A stretch of DNA of 64,000 nt from Haemaphysalis longicornis. Lineage: Eukaryota; Arthropoda; Arachnida; Ixodida; Ixodidae. The position numbers and the translations under genes were made by a program. The notes under the pieces were generated by a model. That model searched no databases. It was not told the origin of the DNA and saw only the letters and a program-made list of their open reading frames with translations. The stretch covers positions 223,333,992 to 223,397,991 of the forward strand of contig CM023449.1 in the NCBI GenBank assembly GCA_013339765.2, written 5' to 3'. How positions within the stretch are numbered: position 1 is the first letter of the stretch; every line of letters begins with the position of its first letter. This document shows positions 19,496-31,240 of the stretch, piece by piece.

Positions 19496-19668
19496 GAAAG
19501 CCTCCCAAATAAATTGTTCCCCTGGCGATTGCATGCTGATGCAGTTTAGTCGTCAAGGGAAGTATAAGATTTTAAAAAACGCAACTAGGTGAGACGGAAA
19601 GCTACCTTCTCTTCGAGCGTCGAAAAGCAACGCGCTCACGCCGAAGGCAACAACCACGACGCACCGCG

Positions 19669-20667
19669 CTAAAGCGCTAGACACATGTACGATTGGTACA
19701 CGCGATTCGCATGCGACTGATCGTTACGACTGTCACCACGACTAGTCGTACGCGTGAATTTGAGACACATGGCCCGATGCGCGTGTACGATGCGTCGTCG
19801 GCGCCGCTCCGCCCACTGTTTTTGCTCCATGGTCAACTACGACCATCGCTGAGCTGAATTTGTAGATTCCGCGCGTTTGTACGCAAGAAATGGATAAAGC
19901 AGGCAATCGTGAAGCGTTTTCTGCATCGGAAACAGTCCGCGCACACGCCGGCCGCGCCTGCCAGCTCGGCACACTCAGCGGCTCGAACCGGCGCAGACCA
20001 CGGTAGCAAGACCACGGTAGCAACCGCTCCTCGCTGCTCTTCCGAATCAATCTGATTGCTAAAACGAAGTTCCACATGCGAGAAAGTAGGTGTTAGTGTG
20101 GTGAAAAATTGTGCTAGGGATTGTTCTCAGGGCTTATTTTGAAAGCGGCGATCATATATCTGCCGCGATGCAAGCCTATGCTGACCGGCCGTGGATGTCG
20201 CGGCGCGCGGTGCGCCGAGCGACCGAGAGATGGCGATACCTGCGCGTAAGCATCGAAACAGGCTACGCAGATGTCTCGGTCACCGATCGCTCCAACGGCA
20301 GTTGTAGCTCAAATAAAGTTTCACATGCGAGAAAAGGGATGATAGTGTGGCGCAAAGTTGTGTTACGGATTGTCATTCGCAGTTGCACAGGTAGCAGCGA
20401 TCAAATATTCGCCAGGACGTCTAAGCCTAAAGTTCTCAACACCCGAGCCGACCAGAGAACGCAAGCCGGTTGCGGGCTCAGCGGGCTCTCATTGGCTGTG
20501 GCCTCACGACGATGGCAACGATGGCACGACTGCATCTGGCTTGCCAGTCGCACGTCGTGAGCCTCCTCCGACCAGCGATCGACGCCAAAACGGGTCCTAA
20601 CGATCAATCGTAACTATCAGTCGCATGCGAATCGCGTGCACTAGTCGTACATGTGTCCAGCACTTAA
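19669..20667. mobile_element. ~1.0-kb TIR DNA transposon
   Basis: Left end AAGCGCTAGACACATGTACG and reverse-complemented right end AAGTGCTGGACACATGTACG continue as an inverted repeat of ~55 bp through CACGCGATTCGCATGCGACTGA. The interior, on the minus strand, consists of two degenerate units of repeat R (each with CACAATTTTTCACCAC-like and TTTCTCGCATGTGGAA). No coding frame. No clear target duplication is visible beyond the ends. Confidence 0.7.
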
Positions 20668-20689
20668 CCTTGACCTCCGATCTGCTTTC

Positions 20690-21041
20690 CGTCGCTACCT
20701 CAAGAGGGCGCCACACCGCAGCGAAAAAGGTGGGATCGCAAACAAGAGACGATCGTGCACCGCGCACAAGCGGGTCACTGGCACACCCAGCTTTATTGCA
20801 CAATATGTTCCCGGAAGAACACGGCCCCATCTGCCCATTCTGCAAAAAGACTGAAGGCACCCTGCCGCACATACTGGCGGAGTGCACTAAGCTCAAGAAT
20901 CCTCTGCCTTCCTTACCCCTCCCCCTTCCCCTCCGACCCGAGCGATGGGAGATCTTGATGTCCAGCCCCGACCTGTCGACGCAGCAAAAGTTCGCGTCCA
21001 GGGGCCAGGAGCTTTTGGACTCGTATGGGACTCGTGAATAG
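20690..21041 (+). pseudogene. LINE ORF2 C-terminal zinc knuckle fragment
   Basis: The frame reads ALLHNMFPEEHGPICPFC, then EGTLPHILAECTKLKN, a Pro/Leu spacer, RWEILMSSPDLSTQQKFASR and a stop at 21039. Cys-x2-Cys-x8-His-x4-Cys followed by a WExxLxSxDxxxQ helix is the C-terminus of tick non-LTR retrotransposon polyproteins. It is 5'-truncated as usual for LINEs. It abuts the right end of the preceding TIR element. Confidence 0.8.
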
Positions 21042-21097
21042 GGTTCCACCCCGTCTGACGCCTGCGAGCGCCACGTCAAATGGGCTCAACAAAAGTG

Positions 21098-21304
21098 CTT
21101 TCTCTGTCTCAAAACGGAGGAACACGTTTCTCCCCCTGGGCGTGGAGGAAGATTTCCCTCCTTCATGAGTTAATGGAGGAACGTTCGGGTAGCTCGGGTA
21201 GCGCAGCCAGGGAAGGAACGTCTCTGCATTAGCTCCCGAAAGGGGGAAATCTTCCTCCACTCCCAGGGGGAGAAACGCGCTCCTCCCTCTTAAAGAGAGA
21301 AACT
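21098..21304. mobile_element. Fold-back element
   Basis: Arms 21098-21185 and 21215-21304 are imperfect reverse complements, sharing GTTTCTCCCCCTGGG, GTGGAGGAAGATTTCCC and GGAACGTTC-type blocks, around a ~30-bp loop. The outer tips CTTTCTCT and AGAGAGAAA are also inverted. No coding. Confidence 0.75.
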
Positions 21305-22429
21305 TTCTACCTCTTAGGGAGCAATATATGATACATTCTTGTATCACCCTTAAAATACCACATCCCTTTTTCTTAGAGTGCAGTGCACGTGGATCGAACG
21401 GACCCGTATTTCCGTGTTTGGTAGAGGCAGTACAGAAGGGGTTACATGTAAAAAGCGAAAGGGGGAAACTCGCTGTGCTGGGGGAGAAAATCCACCATTT
21501 TCTGCATTTTTTTTTTCTTAAAGTGCATGTTACACAACATTTCAGCCCGAAGCGGGGTAAATAATTTGGCTGCCATGACGGCCCGCCAGTAACAATATTC
21601 AGTTAGTTGCGCAACATCAGGGCTTAAGTTTCACGACCAGCTGACATTTGCAATTACCCTTCGTGCAGCGGCAGAGTACCTAGACGTTTTCGTTTTAGAC
21701 AGAGTTCGCTGCAAAATTGTGTAACGCGAATAGAATTTTCGATGGCGCCCGCAACAGCACTAGGCTCTTTTCTCCGTCCGAAAGGAAACTCACAACAAAA
21801 TAATTAACAATAGCGACTGCCATAGCATAGCCTCGTTGCCCCAAGTTCAAGCAGTCACAAAATTCAGCACCAATCATTGCCCCCTTTCGGTGCCTCCTCG
21901 ACAATGGAATGCCTCCGGAAAGCCTGAGTTTCTCCTACTAGCGTTTGTCCTGTCACAACCGGCCGGAGAACCCCGAGGGGGAGAACAAAAGCCCTGCCAG
22001 CGCCAGGTTTCGTTTATATTGTTTTTCGAACACATCTGGAAAGCGGTTTGCGTGTGGCGGTGTAAAGGTTTAATACCTGGTTGTAGCCCCGGTTTTCACC
22101 GGCGAATACATCGGGTGTTGGGCAACTTGGTCTTTTCTTGATTGTGCGCTTAATATGGCCCTGCGCGTGTCGAGAAGACGTTAACAACGGCTCCCCACTT
22201 GAGCTTTGTAGTTGCCGACGGTTCAGAGACATCTCTAACAACACTGCTTCTTCTTTCACGCAAATTACAAAATGGTCGCACGGAATTCGTTATTCCGGAC
22301 AATCATCCAGCTTCGGAAGTTTGGGAAACTTGCTTTTCCAGCCAGTTTTAAGGACTCGTTATTCTGTGCAGTTATCCGCAGCCCTCTACACCCCTGAGTT
22401 ATTTGACAGTTTTAGCTGACCATTTTTCA
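21305..22429. other. Unassigned stretch
   Basis: No recognisable gene or repeat, apart from a short second AAAGGGGGAAACTCGC piece near 21456 that resembles the fold-back arm. Confidence 0.4.
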
Positions 22430-22870
22430 CGGTCCGCTCGGCTCCAATAGCAAGCCGGAGCACCATTGCGCATGCGTGGCGCGATCAGGCGCAAGCGGCG
22501 TTACCCGAGCGACGCCCCGCTCAGCTTTCCGGGTGCGCTGAGCGGACCGTCTTGGCGCTGAACTCCAACATGTCTGCCCCCAGTAAGGCGAGCGCGTTAC
22601 TACAAACTCCCTTTCTTCAGTTGAAACACAAGCGACGAAACCGCGAAAACGATTACCAGTAGGCAAAAACGGCACACACCTGAAAGAGGTTGAGAACGGA
22701 AGCGAAAAACGTCGACCGAAGCGCGAGCCTGCTTACAGGGACCGGGCGGCCGTTGTATGGCACCACCATCGTTTCAGCGAACAGCGCCGCCCGTGGCGAA
22801 CCGCTCGTCAGTGGAATGCCGGTGACGGTCAGCGCAGCGTAGCTGTGCATGGTTTTCTGTCGTTTTTCTG
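22430..22870 (-). other. CpG-rich stretch with a possible 5' exon
   Basis: This ~440-bp interval is much richer in CpG than its flanks and contains TTGCGCATGCGTGG at 22467. On the minus strand an ATG at 22850 opens MHSYAALTVTGIPLTSGSPR through VVPYNGRPVP to a good donor (CCT|GTAAGC at about 22738). I do not recognise the protein. It may be the first exon and promoter of a host gene whose remaining exons I cannot find, or chance. Confidence 0.2.
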
Positions 22871-24052
22871 CGGTGCGGCTTGCAAAGTGTACGTAACCCC
22901 ACGTGAATTTTTTAGATCGGTAGATCTTGAGCGTGCATGTGACGTTTACGAGGTATGTTATTTACGCCCATACTGAGTATTTACAAATAGCACACGACGC
23001 TCAATGCGCCAAGCTGGAAGTCAAGCTGAAAGTGAAATTTCGTTGCTTCATGCAATTTTTTTCATGCCTGCGTGCAGTTTCGTGAATCGAGGTGTATATT
23101 GGCGCTAAATGCTCCCACAAAGCCGGTGTGGCAACCGATCTAGGAATGCTGAGGCGTTGGCCTTTGGCTGCTGATGACGAAACGGCGTCGACGTTGTGCA
23201 CAAGCGAAATACAAAGTTGGGGGGCGTCTTCGAAGATTTACCTCAACACAGAAATTGTGACGGACGAGGCTTCCGTAGCTTCATTACCTACGGCTGAAAC
23301 GTGTTTAATTTCACAGAAATGCTCTTACTACAGTCATCGGGAATCGTCGATAGAATAAATACCGCATGATAGTAGAACATTGCTTGTCGTGGAGAAGCAT
23401 TGCTTTACAAGAATTGCAATGGTTGCTGGCTAGTTGGTCAATGGTTTTTCAAAAACCAATTCCTGTGGGGCTGAAGGACGCAAGACAAGAGGGTGCCTGA
23501 AACCTGTACTCCGCTTTACAACTGAATGCGGTCGGTTTACAAGCTGCCACCTACGCTTGAAAAATCATGCACACCTCCGTCTAACGACGATGATGGTTTA
23601 TCGCAAAGCTCTATCGTATGGCTTCTTTGGTTGCCTTCTGGATTTAAACTTTGACTAGTTAAGCGTCGAGTACCTTTTTTTAACTATCGGTGCCAGCCTT
23701 TTCTACGCAGGTGGTAAAATGGTAAGGGGAGGAGGGATGGTTTGTAGCTTGGGCTGTTGAGCTGGTGAATCACTTTGGCTCTTAATAAAATGACCACCAA
23801 ACGTGGGATATTCACTTCGGCTTTCAGGCTCCCATGCTGTCACAGTGTCGCTCACCAAAACCGAAGGTACAAAGCTCACGGTTACAGAAAGTGTAAACTA
23901 CCGCAACATTTCTACGGCTACACGGTAATCCATCTCGTAAGCAGGTGCCTTTCTAATTAAAGCACACGTATCGAGGTATCCCAGCGCTGAGGCTGGCGTG
24001 GAAACCGTAGTCATTGAAACCGGTGAAGATAGTTTAAAGTGGTAGAAATGAA
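22871..24052. other. Unassigned stretch
   Basis: No domain, RNA or repeat recognised. Confidence 0.4.
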
Positions 24053-24330
24053 TTCTAATATTGCTAATAGTTTTATTCCTACTCAGATCGCGCGGAGCCA
24101 GCGCTCTTGTCAATGTAGCCCTTCCCCAACCTTACAAGCATCCAATAAGTTTGCGTAGCCGTTAGTGCATTTAAGAGGAAAATAATACTAATAATAGTAG
24201 TTTTATTCGTACTCAGAACGGTGGAGCCAAGCACAGATCGCTGCAAAAAGCGCTCATGCCATTGCAGCCGATACCTAACTTTAGACGCGTCCGGCAAGTT
24301 TACGCAGTCATTACTGCATCTAAGAACCCA
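24053..24330 (+). repeat. Diverged ~135-bp tandem duplication
   Basis: 24053-24177 and 24189-24330 share CTAATA, AGTTTTATTCxTACTCAG, GGAGCCA, AAGTTTxCG and TGCATxTAAGA in the same order at ~75% identity by eye. Confidence 0.6.
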
Positions 24331-25862
24331 ACACATCTGTCTAGACTTCGTTTCATCTCACATGTCTGCTCACAACGCCACCAAAACATACAAAGCACCG
24401 AAACAAACACGACAAAAACAACGGGAGGCTGTGTAGTCCAATGCACCGGCTCATTCCACTGACGAGGGGAGCGCCGAGTGGTGGCGCCACCAGTCCAGCT
24501 GCCCGGTCCCAATAGGCCTCATGCGCTGGAGTTTTGGCGACATGCAGCGCCCCTAGTGGCCGACGCCTCTGGGTAGTACAAAAGCAGACGACCCTCGCGG
24601 CCCTCCATGTGTTTTCAATTACAAGCCAGGGTGAAAGTTGCTTGTACTTAGTTTAATCACTTTGTGGCGCGTTTAAAGGACTGCATACTGTATGGAATAG
24701 CCCTTAAAGTAGTCGCAGAGTCTAAACAAAATAATATACGCTAAAACAAGCCGATTTATCGGCTTTCTTTTTAGCGAGCTGTCGCGGTCGTCGCGGCGTG
24801 GGGCAGTATCGCCAGGTCGGGTGGTCTAACTTCCTGACGACCACTACCGTTCTTTCTTCTTGCTTGCGGTCGACAATGGAAAGTTTACGAGTAGCATAAA
24901 CACGAAACGCTGCTGGTAACTGCAAAGGGTTGTTTCAGCGGGAGCATGCAAGCGAACGCAGGAATTGCGCAGCCGACTCGCTGACACTTCTGGCCTGGCA
25001 CCACCTTGAAAACGAGTGGAAATTTTGTATTTTCGTAAACTAAATGATTCTTGCATAACGTTTTACGCCGCACGATTTACGAACGGCAGGGTACATGTAT
25101 ACTAGCGAAGGGAACGCGAAACAAGCACAAAATCGCACGCCCGCTGCCTGCAAAGATGTGTACTTTTATATTTGCATAACATAACAGCCGCATACACGGC
25201 GCGGTGCCCGAATATTTACATACGATCATCACTGTGCATCATCAGCTAGTGCAGGGGTCGTCGCTAGCAATATGAACGCGACACGCCAGTTCTGTCCTCA
25301 AATGGAGTTAGGCAGCGAGACAAGAACAGAGAATCGGTCGCTTCCAGTTGAATTGCCCCCATCTTCACACTTCGCCAGATTATTGTCAAATATTATTGGC
25401 GATTCGCTTTTTTTTTTTTGCGTTCAAATCCCCCCTCCCCCTCCCACTCGATTTGCCGTGCAGCCCTCCACCGTGTCGGCTGCGTGCAACTCGGCCCTAC
25501 AATTCAAACGTTGCTGACCCTCATTCTAGCCTATTAAGTGCGGACTAGGAATATATAATGCAAGAGCGTAATTAAGTAAAGTGAGAGCAAACAAGAAAAG
25601 CGAGCGGCCGAGTCTCAGTTCGCCCGATCACCTTTTTAGCGCCACTTATTTCGGAATCGTAAAACAGATTTCACGCTTCTGACGCTCGCTGCATTTGGTC
25701 ACTGAGAAACGCAACAAAATGACAATCTAACGCTGCACCATGTATTCGTAACGGCGACGCAAGCGAGCACTGTTTAATGAAAGTGCACGCATAGTGCGCA
25801 GGTACGCAAAAGAGCGGCGCACTGCACAGGCGAGCCAGCGGTCGGCCGGGCTTGCTGGCTTT
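24331..25862. other. Unassigned stretch
   Basis: Nothing recognised. Contains CT-rich runs near 25400-25450. Confidence 0.4.
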
Positions 25863-27642
25863 TTAAAGGGGTCCTGAAATACCTTCCGCCGATGCATGGA
25901 TGTACATGTAACCAAATAAGACAATGTATTAGCAATCTCCTCCCGCAAGAATTTTGTTAAAGCGATGAGTATTAGCTGAGAAATCGTAAATCAAAAACCG
26001 CGCATTATCGTCGCGCCGCGTTTCCTCCTCTTTTCAACTGTTCACGGCGCGCGAGCACTCCCTCCCATGATGCTGCGCTAGTCAGCGGTGACGTACTTCC
26101 GCATTACGCTCCTCCGACTGCCGTCTGCTACGGGCAAGTTTTGTTGGCACCATGAATTCCGCACTCCGCTCAAGGATGGATAAGCGAACGAAAAATCTGG
26201 CCGCATGCGTGCGGTGGCCTGGCCTTGCCCTTTCGCGGTGTGCGTTGCTGCAGTGCACCACGTGACTTTTAATCGGCGGCGAACTCGCAGCCGCTGGGGA
26301 GGATCTTGCGCTCGGTCCCTTTCATGCACCCCGCACTGTTTATCCAAAAAGCGCCGTATCAGATGTGGCCCCGCTGGTGCCGGGTCTTATTTTGCGGTAG
26401 TGGTAATTCCTGCCGGCGCCATGTGAGAAAGACATTTTAAACCGATACAGAACCCGTGCACAAAACGCTTCAATCATGTGACCAGTTCAGCTTGGGGCGA
26501 CGCGTGGTGGAGAGCGGCAGCGTTGGCAAAACATGCTCCGGCGCGGCTCTGAGCTTTCTAGCGCTGGAGCGAGCGCCTTTCTTTGACGATTTCAACCATC
26601 GCTTGCCTTGGCAACAAGGCACAAACCGCCCCAGAAGTCAGTTACGGTTGCGTGATCCCGGTTCAGCTCGGGGCCCACCTCGCGACATGTGGGCACTGCA
26701 GGCGTACCACTCACTCTCATTAGGAAGTGTGAGATGCGTTTGGCATTACAGGAGGCGATGGTGTGTGTGTTGTGGACGCCTTTGTTTCGCGATGAAATGC
26801 GACGTTGTGCTTCTGCGGGTGGATAGTGCTTCCCATGGTCTGGATTATCTTTCTCGAGCGACGTACGACTCAACCTCACATGGGGTATGTGCAGTGTGCG
26901 TGGCTAAAAGCCATCTCGGCTTGCGCGCCAGAGTTAAGTGACTTGCTGTTCGTCCCCGCAAACCGCGCGCGAGGTGAGTGCCGAATTTACGAGGGGCAGG
27001 AGGAGGCAACCCATCGTCTGTCAATCGCGGTTCAGACTTGCAACGCCTGTTGTGACGTTGTGTTCGTTCCGAAACCGCATCTCTGGATTGTTTTGAAGTG
27101 GAAAAAAAAATGTATCCGTCAAACCTGGGCATTTCGGCTCAGGGCGTTCTCTGCGATTGCACGAAAGAAGTGCCACGGGGCTTCAACGCTTTCTTTATGG
27201 AACGTACTCCGGTAAGAGAATATCCATGTCGTGTTATGGGCCGTGTTGCATTCAATACGAACGGTTAAGCGTTTGTTTACACTTGTTTCGTTTGTCGTAA
27301 AATGTTCAAGCACTCCGACACTCCCCTGGCAGATCAGCCGGCGAGTCGACGCTGAGCAGACGACTGATCTCTTTGCCGGAAGTGCGTGAAAAAGCCGCCC
27401 AATAGCAGGATGTCTAGCTCATGACGAAAATCTGGGAATCGATGATGTAGACATGTGAAGATGGCGGCGTCCAAAAACACGAAGGAAAGGGTGAGAAAAA
27501 AGCGACAAACTTTGCAACAAAAGTGTGAGCTTTCCGCTGCGCGGAAAAGAGTAATACTTGGCCCAGATGACCTTGACGACCCAATCTAACGATTGCGCTA
27601 CTTCATTTAGTGTGCTCAAAATGCCTTTCAGGGCCCCTTTAA
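25863..27642. mobile_element. TTAA/TIR DNA transposon, T2/Kolobok-type (element b)
   Basis: Left end TTAAAGGGGTCCTGAAA and reverse-complemented right end TTAAAGGGGCCCTGAAA match at 16 of 17 positions, then diverge. Both tips are TTAA plus AGGGG. Length is 1,780 bp. The short TIR makes the pairing less secure than for the other members. No transposase-like frame seen inside. Confidence 0.5.
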
Positions 27643-28104
27643 AGCGCGATCATCGCCGATTGAGTCCCTCTTATTTTTTGATCGGCTATTGTTGAAAAGT
27701 CCGTGCCACCTAGAGTATTAGTTTAAACTAGAAGTTTCACTTGAAATGGTCAGTGAACCTGCGAGTGGGAGAGCGCCGTCACCGTCCCGGCACGTCCGCG
27801 CTGTAAACGTATTTAGCGCTGCAAAGCTTTTCCCCCTAATGCCAAGTTGATCGCCGGAAGAGACCGGACTCGTCGGGGATGGGCTGGTGACCGTGTTGCA
27901 AAACAATTGGGAACATCGAGCTTATTTTGCTCCTCTCAACACGCGACCCGCGCAGCTTTATACTACCCGGAAGTACTGCCCGGGAGCCGCTTGCGCAGCG
28001 CCCCCTGGGCAGCGCAGGAGGCCTATATGCAGCGCCCAGAAAGACAGCCTTGTCTTGGCTATTCGAAAGTCGAGCGCCTTAACCTAAAAGCAACACGCGC
28101 GCGC
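27643..28104. other. Unassigned stretch
   Basis: Nothing recognised; a CpG-rich run (ACGCGCGCGCGCGACG) lies at 28092. Confidence 0.35.
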
Positions 28105-28800
28105 GCGACGAAAGGGTCTTCTCGAACCGCTCGCCGCCGGCTTCGGATGCACGTAATGGAATGTTGGGAACTTTAGGCTTAATGTCGCGGCACATATTTC
28201 ATCGCCACTATCGTTACAGTTGCGAATGAGAGTCCCTAATACAACTTTTCACTTCACTGTCACCCTCTTTGTGGTATATGTAACTTTGTATCCGCGTCTG
28301 TTTAAGCGATCGATGATCAAGAACCTGCCACGGCCTCGGCCGATGCTTGCGCGCAGGCACATATCCTTCGGCCGCTCGCCGCACCGCACGTGAACGGGCC
28401 GGCGGTGGCGGTACCGACCTTCGGGGACGGTCGGCGTAGATCGCGGCGGCAGATATTTGAGCATCGCTTTGAAAACCACTGCTGATGACACTACCTAGTA
28501 CAATTTTTCACCACTCTAACATCCACATTCACCGCTGTCGAATTCCTTTGCCACAACTAGCGTGATTTTAAAAAGCGGCGACAAGTTGTTGCTGCCGCGA
28601 CCTGCGTCGGTTCGAGCTGCTCCGTCGGCCGTGCGGGCAGGCACGGCGGTGTGTTCGCGGAGCGTTTCTGCAAGCAGTAAACGCTTCACGATTTCTTGCT
28701 TTACACATTTGTTGCAAACAAGGGAAATCTAGAAACTTAGCTTGGCAATCATCGTAGTCTATATTGTTGATCGGGGAAACGAGCCGCAGCTTACGCTTCG
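28105..28800 (+). repeat. Dispersed repeat R, uninterrupted copy
   Basis: Two degenerate units (28105-28265 and 28440-28800) share GGGAACTTTAGGCTTAA, CACAATTTTTCACCAC-like, AAGTTGTTGCTGCCG and GATCGGGGAAACGAGCCGC blocks with 15290-15660, 16475-16560, 19820-20480 (minus) and weakly 57690-57760 (minus). Here CACGATTTCTTGCTTTACAC runs directly into AAATCTAGAAACTTAGC, giving the pre-insertion state of the 15.66-16.44 kb nesting. Confidence 0.6.
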
Positions 28801-29073
28801 GTCGCACACGTACGCCACCACGCTCAAGTTGTTTGCGGAGAATGTACCACAGTTGATACGGTTATAAAATCCCCATGACGTCAAACTGCGCTTGACGCAC
28901 TGAGAATTAACTTCAAATGACGGAAATTAACACGAAAATACTTTTAGAACGCGCGTCCTAAGATAAGTGTCACGCGCTGCAAGCCAACTGTGCAGAAAGG
29001 TAGGAACGGTGATCCTACAAGTGACGTCAAAACGATCGCAGTACCGGCCTCTCCAGTGGTGGGCCTCGCGGCC

Positions 29074-29410
29074 AATAAAGCGCAAACGCTCATGGGTACA
29101 TTGTTATCTCCCGCGGAGTGCCGCCACTTCCGGTTCAGGAGCTCTCCTGGCCTCCCGTACGCCGTCGGCTTTCACGAGCGTGAGTGCTTATTGTTTATCT
29201 GTTTCCATCGGGGGAAAAAACGCTCATGCACCGGTAATTTTATCAATAACGATTGACCCTACTAGGGGTTTATCTGCCAGGTAAGCGCCCTGTGACAAAT
29301 AAACAACACGCACCGCGCGCCTGAAAGCCGCCAGCGTACGGGAGGGCAGGAGAGCTCTCGATCCGGAAGTGGTAGCAGACGACGTACCTGTGAGCTTTTG
29401 CGCCATTTAC
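29074..29410. mobile_element. Fold-back element
   Basis: Arms 29074-29200 and 29290-29410 are reverse complements at ~75% identity, sharing GCGCAAAxGCTCA, CCACTTCCGG, GAGCTCTCCTGxCCTCCCGT and ACGCxGxCGGCTTTCA, with ATTGTTTATxTGT innermost. The loop is ~90 bp. No coding. Confidence 0.7.
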
Positions 29411-30370
29411 CGGTCACACATTCAATTCTTATATTTCCTTTTAGATGAAGTTTCGGTTTGCACACGCACAGGGCACGGCCTGCAGCGACGTGAATGATTT
29501 CCCGTCGAGGGAGATACGGTTACCGGTTAGCTAAAAGCCTTCCTGCTGCTGGCACTCCCGTTGTTGTTCTCAGCGGGCCGTCGGGAGCGGAGGGGACTGC
29601 CAAAAACAGTCAGCTAAAACTCGCTATTTTCTCCCACTAATGTTGGGTAATCAATGTAACGTAATCATCCGCGAAGCTTACAGGTGCGCGCGCGCTGGCA
29701 TGCTTGCATTCTGCTTGCACTGAACCTGTAATTTCGCATAGTCGCAGTGTATAATAATCACATTTTGTTGGTGAATTCAGGGTTCTGCGTCATTATTGAG
29801 GCTTGTATTGGCCGAAGCTTAGTTCAGACGATCATTTGTAACTGGTGATTGGTAGGAGATTACGGCTGCTGAATCCAGTTTGCGTGATGTCACTACATTG
29901 CCTCTCGTATGACACAACTTTTCTAGGCTGATTAAACGGTGTGTAACCTAATGCATTCAGTGCGCTACAACAGTCGACCGCATTTTTTATTCATTAAATT
30001 GTGTAGTAGGAAGTTAGCACTGGCGCTGAATACGTGATCTTGTAATTCTGGAGCAGGCAATTTACAGTCAATATAAACAGGTGCGCGCTTCAAATCTTCG
30101 TCGCTCTTGTATTGGGCGCTTTCGCTGCGGGGGCATCGCATCATGAACCGGCTTTTATAAGCGCCAAGCAGCATGCTTGAAACTCTACCGACTCAATAAA
30201 AGCCCCTTAGGGTGATTTCAGATAAGATAAAACGAAGTTTGCGGCTGGTTGACCTCCTTAATATGCTTGAAATTTTTTATACCATTTCCTGGTTATTTCA
30301 ACGTCGAGATTCAGCAATATTCTTCCCGGAAAAAAAAAATTTGTCTAGCAGTAAACAATTTTGGAACGCG
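29411..30370. other. Unassigned stretch
   Basis: AT-rich from 29.6 kb; nothing recognised. Confidence 0.4.
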
Positions 30371-31240
30371 ACAAGGTGGACCCCCACCGCTACATGCCCA
30401 TGCGCCTCGGCCTACTTTAGAGACGACTAGCTACAAAAATATTTATGAGGGTCAATTCATAAATTTTGGGCTCAATTCACGCCTGGTGTACATTTGTCTT
30501 AAAAAGTTTTGCTGGGGTCAAGGATATAATATTTTCGCAATAAAATGTCAAATTTGGCTTACAGTGCAATTTTGTATAAACTTTGAGCCTAGATATTACA
30601 AAAATGTACTTAAATTTTACTCATGTGTGCTTCTTACAGTTAGAAATAAACCCACGGAATATTATAATTGCATATTGTACGGTTAAGAGGCAACAAGCAC
30701 GCAAGTTTGAAGAAAAACCAAACACATTTGAGTCACCAATATAGAAAATAAACGTCTTTGATTTTACTCCAATTCACTCCAGATGTAGGCCTTTACATGT
30801 ACGTTCATAACCATCCAAAACATGTAGCATCATTTTGTTCCTGGAGCGCGTACAGCGCGAGAAACAAGCCCTATCTGCCCGTCTTTCCATGACGTACTGT
30901 AGTGATAGTAGCGACTTCCCTCAGATTTGTATAAATTATCTGTGTTTTGTATAAAAGACAAATGATCCCTATACGGATATAATAAGCGAGAATGTGACAG
31001 AAAAAATTGCATTTTTACTGTCGACGTTGGAACCATAACTACCAATCTGCGCCAATTTGAAGTAATATGGATTGGGGAAAAACGAGAAAACTGTTAGGTT
31101 GAGCCCTATATTTACAAAACGCGCTCTTTCAAATTTTGTCAAACTCTCCCAGATGTTGACCGCTAAACTTACTTTGGTTAGAAGTAGAAACACCTTGAAT
31201 CATACGATACCGGAGTATGTACAGCACGAGAATGGAGCTG

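Noticed and set aside
24674..24700. Another TTAAAGG tip (TTTAAAGGACTGC)
   Set aside because: No inverted partner found within several kilobases.
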